The notes: generated by a model not told the origin, from the letters alone. 64,000 nucleotides of DNA from Gordionus sp. m RMFG-2023 (GCF_954871325.1 NC_088775.1:37239561-37303560); one strand, 5' to 3'. Shown: positions 1-12,116, counted from the first letter of the stretch. A program made the numbers and translations.

Positions 1-811
1 ACCAGTTATTTTATTTTACAGCTATTTTAAAATTATGAAGAAATAATCAGTTATTAACTCTTATTTTAAGTTAAAGTTAAACAAACGTCAAGCAAAATCA
101 TTTCTACAAACTACTAGTAATACTACATCAGAAATTTCAGAAACTGATTAGACCGATTTACAGAAGATAATTTTAATCTTTTTTCATCTTTTAATACATT
201 GCCCCCCCCCTTGACCCTGATTATTTTTTATCAGATAAAATGGCCCCATTAAAATCCCTGTTAAACTTAAATATGGAAACACTGCATCATGAAATGAAGA
301 TAGCAAAAGGATTGCTAGCTTCGGAAGCTAAAGAAAATCATAATTTTGAAAATATCTTACATATTATGTATAAAAAATATAATCATGCATTTAAAGAATT
401 ATATAAATGCTACTCAGCAGCGATAAACGGCTTCTTGTGAGGCCTCGTTCTCTACATTAAAGAGAATTTTATCGAGCAGTAGAGAGTCTATGAAGGATAA
501 ACGTAAACAAAATATATATTAATGGCGTATGAAAAAAGAATAACGCAGAATTTATCTTTTAGTTCATTTATATTAAAATTTAAAAATAAAAATCGCTGTA
601 TTCTATTATAGTAATATTTTGGTATATGCATATTATAGTATTATTTTGTTTTGTATATTCATATTATAGTATTATTTTGTTATTAAATTTTTAATAAAAA
701 TAGGAAAAAATTTCTATGAATGCGTAATTATTTGTTTGATTTTAAAAAAATAGTGGCCCCCTCAAGTAAGCACTTGGCCCCCCTAAGTGAAAATTCCTGG
801 CTACGGCCCTG
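1..811. mobile_element. hAT-a element, right part, runs off the window start
   Basis: The right terminus reads CTGGCTACGGCCCTG and ends at 811; its reverse complement begins CAGGGCCGTAGCCAGG, a common hAT terminal inverted repeat. C-rich subterminal stretches lie at 201-210 and 766-783. The bases after the terminus, gctctatg at 812-819, would be the 8-bp target duplication, but the other end lies outside the window. The flank at 812-1022 belongs to hAT-b, which aligns with 56530-56690 from about 817, so hAT-a appears inserted in a hAT-b copy. Confidence 0.6.
240..522 (+). pseudogene. hAT-a transposase, C-terminal dimerisation domain remnant
   Basis: An open stretch from 240 to 440 has no clear motif, but the next frame, entered near 427, reads TASCEASFSTLKRILSSSRE and then runs to a stop at 520-522. 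This matches the hAT C-terminal dimerisation motif (T-A-S-x-E-R-S-F-S-T-L-K-R), of the kind found in THAP/52-kDa-repressor-like hAT proteins. The two parts are in different frames, so the gene is broken by at least one frameshift. The conserved arginine after E is alanine here. Upstream sequence from 60 to 240 adds no recognisable catalytic core. The protein would dimerise and help bind transposon ends in the nucleus. Confidence 0.6.
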
Positions 812-1022
812 GCTCTATGAGGCATTAGAATGAGGTAAGGAGAAGACATACTCGCATATTTTTTCCAAGCATGGGGATTTATCGTTATTACGAAAAAATT
901 CTACCCATTTCTCCTCTGCTTTTATACCATCTAACTTTAAGTATTTTGGCAAATCATAAAAAATAGAGAGAATTACAATCTCCTCAAATAAGACATCAAT
1001 GTCTTTCGGTATTTTTAATATA
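812..1022 (-). pseudogene. hAT-b transposase C-terminal fragment
   Basis: On the minus strand this reads a 70-residue segment ending F-S-L-P-H-S-N-A-S, the start of the hAT dimerisation motif (normally followed by S/V-E-R-x-F-S). The motif is cut at 812 by the end of hAT-a. The same segment occurs in the hAT-b copy at 56530-56690, where S-S-E-R-I-F-S-L can be read on, so the two are related copies. At the other side the match to hAT-b stops at 1022, exactly where Helitron-1 begins. The fragment is therefore a piece of an older hAT-b cut by two later insertions. Its remaining parts were not found next to either insertion. Confidence 0.65.
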
Positions 1023-3830
1023 TCTATATTATAATTTTCCGATGTCCTCACTACGTCATTGTGACGTCATGTCATCGTTACGTCATGTCATCGCTTCGTC
1101 ATGTCATCTCTACGTATTTATTTATTTTTTTATAAAAGCAAGACTCAAATAAAAAGCAACTATTATATCCTGGTAAATAATATTTATAATTTATAAATTT
1201 TTTTATTTATTTACTTTTTTTATAGGTGAAATATTTTGAGAAGAAAATCCAAGAAAGCAAGACTCAAATAAAAAGCAACTATAATCCTGGTAAATAATAT
1301 TTTTATTTATGATATCAAAAATTAAATATTAATCAATTATTAATTCAACCCATATTCATTTTGAGTAGAAAGGTTAAATAATATTTTTTATTTATAAAAG
1401 TTTTTACAAATCAAACAATCATACACCCTTAGTTTTTACAAGGGCTAATATCAAAAAATAAATATCATTCAATTCTTTCAAGTAAATTAAATTATAAATG
1501 CTTATATTTTTTTTACATTTAGAACACATCAATTTTAGCTTCTGATGATATTCCCACTATTTCTAGAGAGTTGAACCTTATATTGATTCCTCTTCAGGTT
1601 TAACACATTAATATTTTTAAAATTATTCTTATGTTTTTATTTTAGATAACAAGCCCTGTCTTAACCTCTCTTAATGATTGTACAAATGCTGATTAAGCAA
1701 CTATTATCCTGGTAAATTATTATTTTTTATTTATTAAAATGAGTTTTTACAAGAGTTGATATCAAAAAATAAATATCATTCAATTATTAATTCAGCCCAT
1801 ATTAATTTTGAGAAGAAAAGCAAAATAAAGGTAAATAATATTTTTAATTTATAAAAATGAGTTTTTATAAATCAAACAATCATCATACATCCTTAGTTTA
1901 CAAAAAGTATAACATCAATAATTTAAACTTTCCCATTCCAGCTACACACATTCAAAATTATTATAAATATTTATGAAAATAGTTTCAAAACACAAAAGAT
2001 TAACCCTACCTTTTTTTAAACAAAAATGTGGTATAAAACAAGGATGTGCCCCCCCCCCCTACCCATTTTCATCACAAATACCAGTAACCTATAAAATGTA
2101 GACTGGCTATGCTACGACGACAACATATATATCATTATTGAAGATGTCACTAACATTAATTATTTTAACAATAGTCTCAAATAATATGTGAAAAATCAGC
2201 CTGATAAAAAATTTTCGATTTTCCTTTCCTTTCCTTCCCTTTTAATTTCTTTTATTATCTTCACCTTTCTCAAACTTTTTAATTTCCTATTTCTTTCTCT
2301 TTAGCTTCCTTTCCCTTTTATTTCCCTATTTTCTTTCCATTTACAATACTTAGTATGATAATTTTTATAATTTAAATAAATTTATATATCTATTTTAAAC
2401 ATTCTACATATTTTTAAAGCTATCCATTTTGTCGGGCCGCACAATATGCCCTTTTATCTCTGATGAATATTTTTTCTTACTAACAGAAAAATATCCAAAG
2501 TACATTATTTTTAGTATTTAACTAAATTAATATATCAATTTTTAAGGATCCTAATTTTTTAAAAGCTTGCCTTTTGTCAGATCCACAATTGCTCTATTCT
2601 CCATGCTGATTATTTTGTATAACTCACCAAAAAATAAGTACATTATTTTTATTATAAATAATTTTATATAGGATTTTATATCTATCCAAAAATCAATATA
2701 TCTATTACAATATTTTTTTTATTCAATTAAAATTATATATTTATTTTTAAGGATCCTACCTTTTTAACAATACTCTTTTTTATTCTTACTAATTTTTTTG
2801 TATAACTCAATAAAAAAGACAAAACGGGGTTTTCTATCTTTAGGATTTTACATTTATTCCAAAACAAAATCTATACTATGGTATTTATATTATTTAAATT
2901 ATTCTATATCTATTCACAAGGTTCCTATTTTTTTTTAATTTGACAATTGGACTCTCCGAATGGTATTTTATTTTAATCCTACCTTATAAAATTAACTTGA
3001 GAATTGTTTTGCTTTTATTTTAGTTAACTATCCCCATCTTATTTCCTCTTCATAATTGTTCAAATATTGATATATTAGTCATTAATAATGAACAAATGCA
3101 AATAACCTTTAGAAAAACATGACAGGCTTGATAAGTCCCCCCAATTTTTTTTTTATTATTATAGCCACCCAACTACTAGAAATATACTTCTAATATTGAC
3201 TCCTCTACAGGTTTACAGTATATTAATGTTTGTTTAATTTCAACAATAGTTTATTTATATTTGTGGCTGATTTCTTTATTTGTCTAGGCTAACCCAATTT
3301 TAATCCCTCACATTGTTACAAAACATGATGAATCTATTATTAAAGATAAGCAAAGAAACAAATGGCGATTCAACAAACGACTTACGTTCTAGAGTAACTG
3401 GTGGCTAGATAATAAGGAACTGTGAACTCCTCTGGAGGTTTATTTTGTTTTTTATCTAATGTTTTACATCTATATGTTTATTTTATATTCACCCAGTTGC
3501 CTCCAAATGATATTTCTATCACCACTACCACAATCCCTATGCCACCTCTGCCTAATTTTTAACAAATATAAGCATTTAATTTGACTATCATTCACCTTAC
3601 TAGGAGTTAATATAAATAATACTTTATCCGATTCCCTGAGGAACTTTCATGAATATTTAGAGGGATGTTCAAACGTGAAGGTGTAGTGCGGCTAATTTCA
3701 TTAACATTATTAATGGGTAAATATGCGCTAGTTTTGTCATGGCCTTTATAACAATACTTACGACCGTTTTATGGTTGAGTTGATCGTTCATGATTGTATT
3801 TTAGAGGGGGATGACATTTTTGGATTTACA
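1023..3830 (+). mobile_element. Helitron-1 copy 1 (5' end present, 3' end not found)
   Basis: The sequence starting TCTATATTATAATTTTCCG at 1023 is the same as the 5' end of the well-delimited copy at 31187-33970 (opposite strand), and begins with the TC typical of Helitrons. Similarity continues patchily through CRE-like TGACGTCA blocks at 1050-1100, the pyrimidine-rich middle and the region 3300-3810. It ends near 3825, where the copies diverge after GGGGGATG. No replication initiator or helicase domain can be read, so it is non-autonomous. The 3' hairpin and CTAG end of copy 2 were not located here, so the copy is either truncated or a longer variant. Confidence 0.55.
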
Positions 3831-5379
3831 TTATCATGACTCTATTAGTATAATCATTTTCCCTTATGATTTATATATTAATCTATTTATATATTATATT
3901 ATATGTTTCGATTTGTTTAATACCATATACATATCATCAGATATAAATATTTTGGATTATTTAGGTTATATATTCAATCTTAAAATCTTCAGGTTCCCCT
4001 AAATAAGGTCAGTAAACTGGAACCTTAAATAATGTTATGTGTATACTATCTTTGATTATTATAACGTGAATAAGTGTTAATTTTTATCCCAATTTCTCTC
4101 CGAAGTTGGTTATAAATTAATTCTTTAAATTTTCGGCGCCTATGTTGATTGTAATATTTATTTTTTTCCTTTCTCTTTCAGGCGCCTTTACGATTTATAT
4201 TTCTCTGTTTATGTAAAATGTTTTTTGTTCATGAAATACATTGATAATTATTTTTCTTCATATGATTCGGCTCCTTTTGTCTTAGTTTTTTTGAAAAACT
4301 TTTAATACTAGTTTTAAATGAAATATGAATTTGCAGTTTTTATAATATTATCGTATTTTTTTGAAGTTTTTTTTTTCGTTCGAGAAATCCTACCTAGTGT
4401 CCTCCCCCTTGTTATTATGTTTCTCTTCCTCATGAAAAATTTAATGAATAGTTTTATCAAATTTCCTGTAAATTAATTCAAATAGGCAATTTTTAATTTG
4501 CTTATTATATTATTATATGTTTCTGTTCTTTAAATTTCCTTATTGCGCCAATACACTTTTTAGATTCAAGCGAGTACACATAGCTATAATTTCTCTAACC
4601 TTAGTTTAACAAATTTTTTGGATACCTTTTGATTTTATTAGTCGGTACTCAATTCATTTTCTTAAACTTATCTTTCTAGAGTTCCTCTATTATAAAAACT
4701 CCAACTTTATGTAATGTTTTACACTTTCATTTTGTATTTGGTAAAAAAATGGTAACATGGTTAGGAAAAATGGAAGGAAAATACCTAACGTTAACTTTTC
4801 TAAAAATAAAAAGGAAAAATCTCAAAAATTATTTTTTATTAAATTTCTTTTATTAAATCTCTCTTGGCGCCGGTGAGATGTAATATTGAAAAGTTTTGCC
4901 TTTATTTAAAAATAACTCATAATTAGTTTTTTTTACAGATTTGCTTCTTGTAGTCTTTTTTTCTTATTTTTAAATAAAACAAAAAAAATCCCACTTAGTG
5001 CTTTTCTTTTCTTTTGATATTTTTTTATTTTTTTTCTCTCCCTTTTCATCACGTGGCAGTCTTGATTGAATAGAAGTTGTTGTTATTCCTCATTTTATTT
5101 TTATACTTTAGCAAATCCATTTTCCTTATACTTTTAATTCAAATAGGTGATAGCTTGAACGTTTTTCATTATCTCAATCTAAATTATTGTGTTAGCTGTA
5201 GTTAATCTTTAGCTCTTTTTAACTTAGTTTTTGGGTATGTTTTGTATTTTTCCATAGTTTTTGAGTTCGAAATGTTTCTGTGGTAGAAGGTATCCTCTTT
5301 TGTTTATGAGACATTTATTTGTAGTCATCTATTTATTTTATTTTTAATTTATTTTTTTCTTCTCCAGTTTCTTTGGTCT
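3831..5379. other. AT-rich stretch with no recognised gene
   Basis: No coding region or terminal repeat could be supported. A 63-codon open frame at 3811-4002 is mostly I, F, Y and L from A/T runs and starts inside the Helitron match, so it is not treated as a gene. The stretch is T-rich on the plus strand with scattered GGCGCC sites (4135, 4182, 4866). It may be the decayed 3' part of the LINE lying on the minus strand at 5380-6600, but no protein match supports this. Confidence 0.4.
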
Positions 5380-6600
5380 CTCTAACATGTCCGCTCCCTC
5401 CATAGACTAATATAGGTATTGTGGATGTGCCCTCAGTCTAGAAAATACTGATTTCTCTCTTATCTTCCATACTTTTTATATACCTTTAAAAGTTTCCACT
5501 CTCCTTTGTATTCTTATTTTTCTTCTTCTTTGCAACTACTTTTATTATTAAGTATGTTTCCTAAGTACATTGTGACTACATTTACCCTGTTCTAACTATA
5601 AGTTTTTGAAGTGGTTACATGTTTTTCTTGGGAAAAATAAGGAGGAAAACTGTTTTATTTTATTCATTTCATTATTTTTCTTTATTATTGCTAGTTAACT
5701 AGATTTAACGTCTTTAACTTTTTTCTTTTTCAAAAAATAACATCTTAATTGGAGTCTTCATATAATACATTGGCCGTTCCCAGTGTTTTTCTTTTGTTTT
5801 TATTTTTATGTTTTTATTTAGGAGTGGCAAGAGTTTAGCCTTGTTTTACTCCTTTTTTACCTTGGAGGTAGGAGATATTCTTCATCATTGATTTCGAAAC
5901 ATTTAAACATGTATTAGTGGTTTTCTGGATCTGGAAGATGTTGGGGTCTTCCCTTTTCTGACAACGAAGCTGCATGGTTAACATTATCAATAGCTCTGCT
6001 ATAATTTACAAATGTAAAGTAGAAGGGGATTTGTACTTACTTTTTCTGAATAATTTTTTTTTAAATTAATTTTTGGCCCCAGTATATTATTTTCTTTGCC
6101 TGTATATACTTATTGGGGGGAGGGGGGGGATTCGGTGTAGGTGATATGCTTGTGGTTTTTTGAGTGAACCCAAAAATTTTTTTTTCCATGCTACAGGATG
6201 TGATGGCTATAGCTCAATAACCCTTTAATTTCTGTGGTCTTACTTTTTTGGGTAGTTACTTAGGTAGGATTTGTTCCATCCCACTGCAGTAGTTCCGCTC
6301 TCCCATATTTTATTGAAAGAGGGCAAATAGGTAGAGAGATATTGTTATAGGTGCTATTTTTGGTTTCTCTGCTGTGATATTATCTAGCCCCGGAGCTTTG
6401 TTTTTTCTTAGTCTTTGACCACTTGTTATTTCATTTATGGAGAAACCAGTCGACAGGGGGGTGGCGAGGTTTGTAATTATGTTTGTTGGTAGAGTCTTTC
6501 CGTGAGTGATAGACTATCATATAACAATCAAGCCATAATGCCTTTTGTTAATCCTGGCCAACAATTACTTTTCCATTTCCTAAAACTTACGGAGCTGGTT
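5380..6600 (-). pseudogene. RTE-like LINE reverse transcriptase remnant
   Basis: On the minus strand three blocks occur in the right order for a non-LTR reverse transcriptase. At about 6380-6430 reads NKAPGLDNITAEKPK, the N-K-A-P-G-x-D-x-I motif, followed by a segment like F-N-K-I-W-E-S-G and P-K-K. At about 6020 reads F/Y-S-R-A-I-D-N-V-N-H, the palm motif A with its catalytic aspartate. At about 5420 reads I-L-V-Y-G-G, like the I-L-L-Y-G-S block that follows the fingers-palm core. The frame shifts several times and has many stops. A G-rich run at 6115-6130 interrupts it. The enzyme would copy LINE RNA at a nicked target. It is clearly dead; the clade is inferred from the similar LINE at 36616-42560. 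Confidence 0.6.
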
Positions 6601-8189
6601 CCTATTTCTGCGTCATAGTTCCTTTCTCTCATATCTTTATCATTATCAAAGACCTTTTTCGCTATATAATCTATCTATCACTCCATAGAGTATTTTGTTT
6701 CTCTGGAAAAAGAAAAAAAACCTTTGTTGTGTGGTGTTCATTGCTGGATAGTCATAAACCTATTACTGACTAGTCTTTGACTATTCACTGAAATTTTCAC
6801 CTATTTAAACAATTTGCGGTAAACCCATTAGCTCTTTCTTATTTTCATGAATAAATTCTAATCTCAATTGATATGAATACATTCTCAATTATTGATAGTA
6901 ATTATCAAGGCTTACATTAGATGTTAAACTTAAAATTAGCCACCACCCACCCTTAAAGTAATTTAATTATTTTTGCAGTTCTTGGGTATAGGCTTTTGTT
7001 TTGCCCATTTCTTTTTGTCTATTAGCCTATAGACGTTTAAGCAACAGTTCTCGGACTGTTTCGCGTACAAGTACGTGCGGCTTGCCCACAAACGTGTGAA
7101 GGGCTCCTCATTTTTCTCCCCTTAATTAACTATCCAGTTTGATTGATTTTTGAGGAAAACCTAGCGTAGCTCTGTTGTATCCACAACCAGAGGGCGAAAA
7201 CGCTTTTATCACGTATCACGTAAATATATATATTTAAATATAAACGAAAAATATTATTAAATATGTTGATCTATATAAGAATTATATACTTTTCTAAATA
7301 TTACTCAAAATATATATTCTCTTGAGGTTAAGTTTTTATCATTATAAATGTTTGTGTTAAAATTTATTCGATTACGGGCATCCAGATACATGATCTTCCT
7401 GATCACATTTAATTTTTATATAACGCAACTTGATTATTATTATAGGATTCTATGTCCAATTTTGATCTAGTTTTCTAGACACTTATATTTACTTTTAAAA
7501 AACTTGAAAAAACTTTAATTTTATGTGCTTAAATTAATTATGATGTTTAAATTATTATTAAATGATGATATAGATATAATATGTTAAAATTTTCTAAATA
7601 TTAATAAAAAAAAAAGATATATTCTTTTAAGGTCAAGTTATTTTTTACACATTATAAATGTTTTAGTTAAAATTTATAGTTTAAATAAAATTATGTCGGG
7701 GATAAATAACACATTCAATTATTTATATATTGAGCTAATTTATCTCAAAATTGGTCAAAATGTGAAAGGACTGAAATAAGTATTTAGTATGTTATGATAA
7801 AATTTATAAATGAGTGGTTATTTTAAGCATGTTTAACATCCAGATAATAATTTATAAAATATCATCATTAAATAAATATTTTATCTAGGAATTGCTTAAT
7901 AATTCAAAATTTGGTTCTGACACCCATAATTTAAATAGATCGATTCGATTGGAGAATCACAATTTTAAAAAAAAATTTCAGACTACTAAGAAAAAAAAAA
8001 TGCAAATGTAATTTATGTGATAAACATTATTAGACAAGTACAGTGACAAGTATATATTTAATCAATTTATAAATTCATATTTTATTTTTTAAGCAAATTT
8101 AAAAAGTTTGCAAACTGTACACCAGGATATAAATTCTGGTAATTTTCAAGAAAATATTCCTGAAACGTTATACTTCTAATGAAATACCG
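6601..8189. other. AT-rich stretch with no recognised gene
   Basis: No open frame or terminal repeat can be supported here. A short, less AT-rich patch at 7025-7110 stands out but gives no recognisable protein on either strand. The block cgtatcacgt at 7210 recurs at 55657 near hAT-b, which may be chance. The right edge grades into the N-terminal remnant of hAT-d. Confidence 0.4.
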
Positions 8190-8341
8190 ACATAAATAAA
8201 TTAATATTGAGATATCTTATAAAACAAAATATATCATTTATAGATAGCAAGCATTTTAAATATATTTTTTAAATATTTAAATAGAAACTATAAGATTTGG
8301 TGCAGGCAAAGTGCAACCAGATATTTTAATAATATATATAT
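8190..8341 (+). pseudogene. hAT-d transposase, N-terminal piece
   Basis: One frame reads ILRYLIKQNISFIDSKHFKY followed by a K-Y-L-N-R-N-Y-K segment. This resembles the part of hAT proteins after the BED finger, where a helix with I-I-x-x-x-x-P-F-x-x-V-E-x-x-x-F-x-x-L leads into the DNA-binding domain. It stops at the left end of hAT-c. No zinc finger was seen upstream. Support is similarity of pattern only, so this piece is less certain than the two downstream ones. Confidence 0.4.
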
Positions 8342-8544
8342 CAGAGACCTGCAGAGGTACCATTTGCACGGCCCGGCCCGGTTTTAAATTTTTTAGGCCC
8401 GGCCCGGCCCGGATATTTTTTAAAAAAATTTCAGGCCCGGCTCGGAATTTTTTAAAATTATATTCGACCTGGTATATACAATTCACCTATGAGGTATTTT
8501 ACCATATTTTTTAGCGAGTATTATCGCTTATTATTTAAAAAATA

Positions 8545-8860
8545 CATGTAAAAAGCTAATATTTTGAGAATATTATATTGAATTTATAAAAATTATAAAA
8601 CTGTTATTTATAAAAATGGATATTTTGAGCATATACTATATTTTATATTGCATTTATAAAAATAAAACTAATATTCATAAAAATGGTAATAATATTTTGA
8701 GCATATACTATATTTTACATTTAAAAAAAAATAAAACTACTATTTAATTTATAAAAATGGAAAATATTTTGAGAATATAATATATTGTATTTAATTTACT
8801 ATTTAATTTATAAAATAAAAATAAATCGCTATTTAATTTATAAAATAAAAATAAATCGCT
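8545..8860. repeat. Degenerate tandem repeat, about 70-100 bp units
   Basis: Four to five irregular units share a core of tttataaaaatgg followed by atattttgagcatatac and an A/T-rich spacer. Two short units, ataaaaataaatcgctattt, repeat exactly at 8815-8865. The array lies inside the left arm of hAT-c between its GGCCCGG block and the hAT-b insertion. It has no coding content. Confidence 0.6.
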
Positions 8861-9424
8861 ATTTAAAAAAATGCATGTATAATAAATAGTATTTTGAAAA
8901 TATAATCTAATTGCACAAAATTAATATAATTTATTTTATAATATAAAATTTTAACAAAAGAAGATATTGTATTATATAATATTGTAAAAAAAAAAATGAA
9001 AAATGTTGGATTAAAAACTATCATGACCAGGATTGCCGTGCCTCCCCCCATCAGTGGGAGTCTCCCACAATTTTTTAGTTTACCCACATACATCTCACTC
9101 CCACAAAACTCCCACAATTCGAAATCTCCCACAATCTCCCACAAAAATCTCCCACAATTTTTTAATTTCTCCCACAATTTTTTTTTTAGCATTTTTATGT
9201 TTTTAATATATAAATAATAATTTTGAGAAACAGTATTTGATTATTTTTATATTTTTAAAATAAATTTTAAATATTTATTCGAAAAATATGTCTAGTTCTT
9301 TTATTTTATTTTTCCGCTAATTTTAAATTCTCCATCCAATCCAATCCATTCGACATTTTCAAAATTTGAAGTTAGAATAGTATGTATAATTATTATAAAT
9401 ATATTTTAAATTTCTAGATTCTAT

Positions 9425-10320
9425 AATTGCAGTGCTCCACTCAACATTTTCATAGAAGAATAGAACTTTTAGAAGTGGATTACTTTGGTATTTCTGCAGC
9501 ATAATTTAGTGAGCCTTTATTAAATTATATTCTTCTGATTGCAACTGCATATTAACAGCATATAGTAGATTTCCTATATGTAAAATTCCTAAATATACTT
9601 CTGCCATTTATTTTTGAAATTTTTTTTCAAATAGGACAGCTTTAATCTATTTATTTTTTAAAGGTTTGTAAAATTTTAAAATTCTACGATGGCGCGTATT
9701 AGGAGGAACCTGTCAACAACATTATGCTGACTCAATTCTGTAAATACACTATGGTTTTTGCCAAATTCACTGAGGAATTATCAGATCAGAAAGCTGCCAT
9801 GCAATTCATTGGTAATGCCAAATCTGCCATATTTACCATTATATATGGTTAGCTATGTCTTTGGATATTTCATATCTGGAGAAAATTTTTTTAATAGTTT
9901 TATTGAAATGACATTAATTTTGTTGAAATAGGGGAGGATCAAGGGAAATGTTTTGATATCTCCTTATTAGATGCATCTGTTAGAATTGCATATGTTTGCA
10001 CATCTTTCAAATCGTCAAGAATTGACCTTCTGGATTTATATCCTAAAACATTGTTGATAGCCTTGCTCATTTTGTGTTCTACAAAGTATACTTTTCATTT
10101 ATATTAGTCGTTAAATATTATGGGGAAAGATTCTACCAACATTGAGATGTTGAGTAACTCTCTGAATGTTGTACTGCATGATAGGTATTTACCATTTCCG
10201 CAACTGTAGTTGCATCTATATTATTTCTAATTTTTGAAGAATATTTTTGTTTTGCAATAGATGTTGATAGAATGCCCTGTACTGATTTATGCTTTGAAGA
10301 TTTTTGATACCTCAAAATAT
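9425..10320 (-). pseudogene. hAT-b transposase remnant (copy 1)
   Basis: No long open frame is left. The stretch is recognised by close nucleotide similarity, on the same strand, to the coding part of hAT-b copy 2. For example, the block around 9520-9600 matches 56970-57060, and 10080-10140 matches the inverted arm at 55790-55840. It covers parts of the N-terminal half and the region after the R-W motif, with an internal deletion. Many indels separate the pieces. It is dead; the intact protein would have been a BED- or ZBED-like hAT transposase. Confidence 0.55.
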
Positions 10321-10624
10321 CATATTCCCTTCCCCCATTGTATTAACTAAATACTGTAGAACAACTTCCCCGCACTGATTATAAATATTTTTTACATTGT
10401 AAATTTAAAATTGTTTGTTTTTTTATAAAATCTTATTTATACATTTATTTTTTTACATTGTAAAATTACAATTTTTTTATAAAATTTTATCTTGTTTACA
10501 TTCTTTTGTAATTAAAAAAGATCGTTGGTTATTATTTTTAAACAAAATTAATATATTATAATAAATAAATATGTTATTTTAATAATAAAGATAGTACTCT
10601 AAGAAATTTTGTGTCGTACAGTAA

Positions 10625-10850
10625 TTACCTATTAAAAATAGTTGCGTATTTTATTTTGGAAAATAGTTGGATATTTTCTTTTGAAAAATAGTTGGCTATT
10701 TTATTTTGAAAAATAGTTGGCTATTTTATTCTAAAGAGTTACCTATTTTATTTTGAAAAAGAGTTGGAAATTTTATTTTGAAAAATAGTTGGCTATTTTA
10801 TTTTGAAAAATAGTTGGCTCTTTTATTTTGAAAAATCTCCACCAATTTAT
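10625..10850. repeat. Short tandem repeat, aaaatagttggctattttattttg
   Basis: About eight imperfect units of roughly 24-33 bp with the core aatagttggctattttatttt follow one another near the right end of hAT-b copy 1. They lie just inside the CCCACAATTTG subterminal block. Variation in unit length and in the agttgg core suggests slippage and point change. No coding sense. Confidence 0.65.
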
Positions 10851-11019
10851 ATATTTCTTTCACAAAATACCTAATTTCTCCCACAATTTGAAAATTTTGA
10901 CCTGGCAACCCTGATCATGACTCAAGGTAAATATAATAAATGCAATAAATATTTGACAGTTTGCAAAGTAAAAAACCAGCATGATTGACGAAACCCTATA
11001 CTCATGAAAGATATTAAAA

Positions 11020-11640
11020 ATTCACAAATTATCATGAAGAAAGAGAAGCATATCTACCTTTTCAGGTTGAAGATTACTTCTTCTTTCTTCAAGAATTCTC
11101 CCAGTAGTGGAAAAATTCCGCTCACGGCTTGCACTTGAAGCAGGAATTGCCAATACCCGTTTTGCCAAATTTTGCTAAAATTGGAAATTCGCTTTGATGA
11201 GCCGCCCACCACTCTAACAAATTATCCACCTTAAATGTTTCATCTATTTTTTTATTTATGTAATTATAATATTCATCATCGCGTATTGACATATTACCAG
11301 AATTACCATCGCCCTATTTGTCATAAAACGATTCAGTTTGTTTAACAACAGTCGTAATTTGACTGGTCGATGGTATTTCATTTACTTCCTGAGCCTCTTG
11401 TAATTTAATATTTTATATAATTTTCCGTCATCTTGCGATCTGTCCCTGACAACATATGTAATTGCTTGAATTTGGGACAGAGAAAAAGAGAAATAAAATG
11501 ATACTTGTGTAAAACAAATTTTTCAATTAAAAAATGCTTTATATTAAGTAAAATCAATTTTATTTCTCCTTTTTCGCTTTGAAAGGCATTACAAACTTCA
11601 AGAAGTGATATTCCTTTATTTGATTGTTTTGGTAAAATGT
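11020..11640 (-). pseudogene. hAT-c transposase remnant
   Basis: Read on the minus strand, the C-terminal part gives L-A-K-R-V-L-A-I-P-A-S-S-A-S-R-E-R, then F-S-T-T-G-R-I-L-E-E-R-R and a run like L-Q-P-E-K-V-D-M-L-L-F-L-H-D-N. This is the hAT dimerisation domain (11020-11175). Upstream, around 11430-11640, a segment like L-N-I-K-H-F-L-I-E-K and F-L-C-P-K-F-K-Q-L resembles the region before it. At least two frameshifts and stops break the gene. The catalytic centre and R-W motif are not found, so the hAT-b insertion and deletions have removed the N-terminal half. Confidence 0.65.
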
Positions 11641-11795
11641 ATTCTAAAAATTTAGATATGAATTATAAAAAAATATATTAATAATACTTGAATATTGGGG
11701 CTTATTTAAGATATTCCTTTATTTGATTGTTTTGGTAAAATATGTTGTAAAAATTTAGATATGAATTATAAAAAAATATATTAATACTTTGAATA
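11607..11795. repeat. Tandem duplication of about 103 bp
   Basis: The block beginning gatattcctttatttgattg at 11607 is repeated from 11710 with few changes, including the atgaattataaaaaaatat tail. It lies upstream of the hAT-c transposase remnant on its minus strand. It looks like a recent local duplication, not a functional repeat. Confidence 0.7.
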
Positions 11796-12116
11796 AATTT
11801 GCAGGAAATTAATAATTAGATCGATCTGTGGGTGTTAGGTAGTGTTAACCATCACCCAATATTATATTAATCATAACTATAATATAATATAATCTTAAAA
11901 CCATTAACTCATAATGTAAAAAATTTTATAAAAAATATTAAGGCCCGGCCCGGGTTTAACAATCTTAGACCCGGCCCGGTCCGGATATATTTTTAAAAAA
12001 AATTTATAGGCCCGGCTTGGATATGTTTAAAAAAAAATTTTTAGGCCCAGCCCGGCCCGGATATATTTAAAAAATTTAAAATAGGCCGGGTTTAGGGCCG
12101 GGCCTGCAGGTCTCTG

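Larger units (their letters stand above)
9028..10913. mobile_element. hAT-b copy 1, with exact 8-bp target duplication
   Basis: The element runs from CAGGATTGCC at 9028 to GGCAACCCTG ending at 10913, and is flanked by identical atcatgac at 9020-9027 and 10914-10921. Subterminal repeats of CTCCCACAAT(TTTTT) fill 9060-9185 and recur at the right end. The same ends, in the same pairing but reversed order, delimit the copy at 55276-58238. The interior holds a minus-strand transposase remnant at 9425-10320 and a short tandem array at 10625-10850. It sits inside hAT-c. Confidence 0.9.
8342..12116. mobile_element. hAT-c copy 1, GGCCCGG-rich ends
   Basis: The left end CAGAGACCTGCAG at 8342 and the right end CTGCAGGTCTCTG at 12116 are inverted copies. 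Flanks atatatat (8334-8341) and aaatatat (12117-12124) form a near-perfect 8-bp duplication, though in low-complexity sequence. Repeated GGCCCGG blocks lie just inside both ends (8370-8445 and 11941-12105), unusual in such AT-rich DNA and probably transposase binding sites. A hAT transposase remnant is on the minus strand at 11020-11640. The element is interrupted by hAT-b (9028-10913). A 328-bp deletion derivative of the same family lies at 63561-63888. Confidence 0.8.

Noticed and set aside
3811-4002. 63-residue hydrophobic frame
   Set aside because: I/F/Y/L composition expected from A/T runs, and it begins inside the Helitron match with no conserved counterpart in copy 2.
8277-8514. Overlapping frames on both strands rich in P, G and R
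   Set aside because: Both come from the GGCCCGG subterminal repeats of hAT-c.
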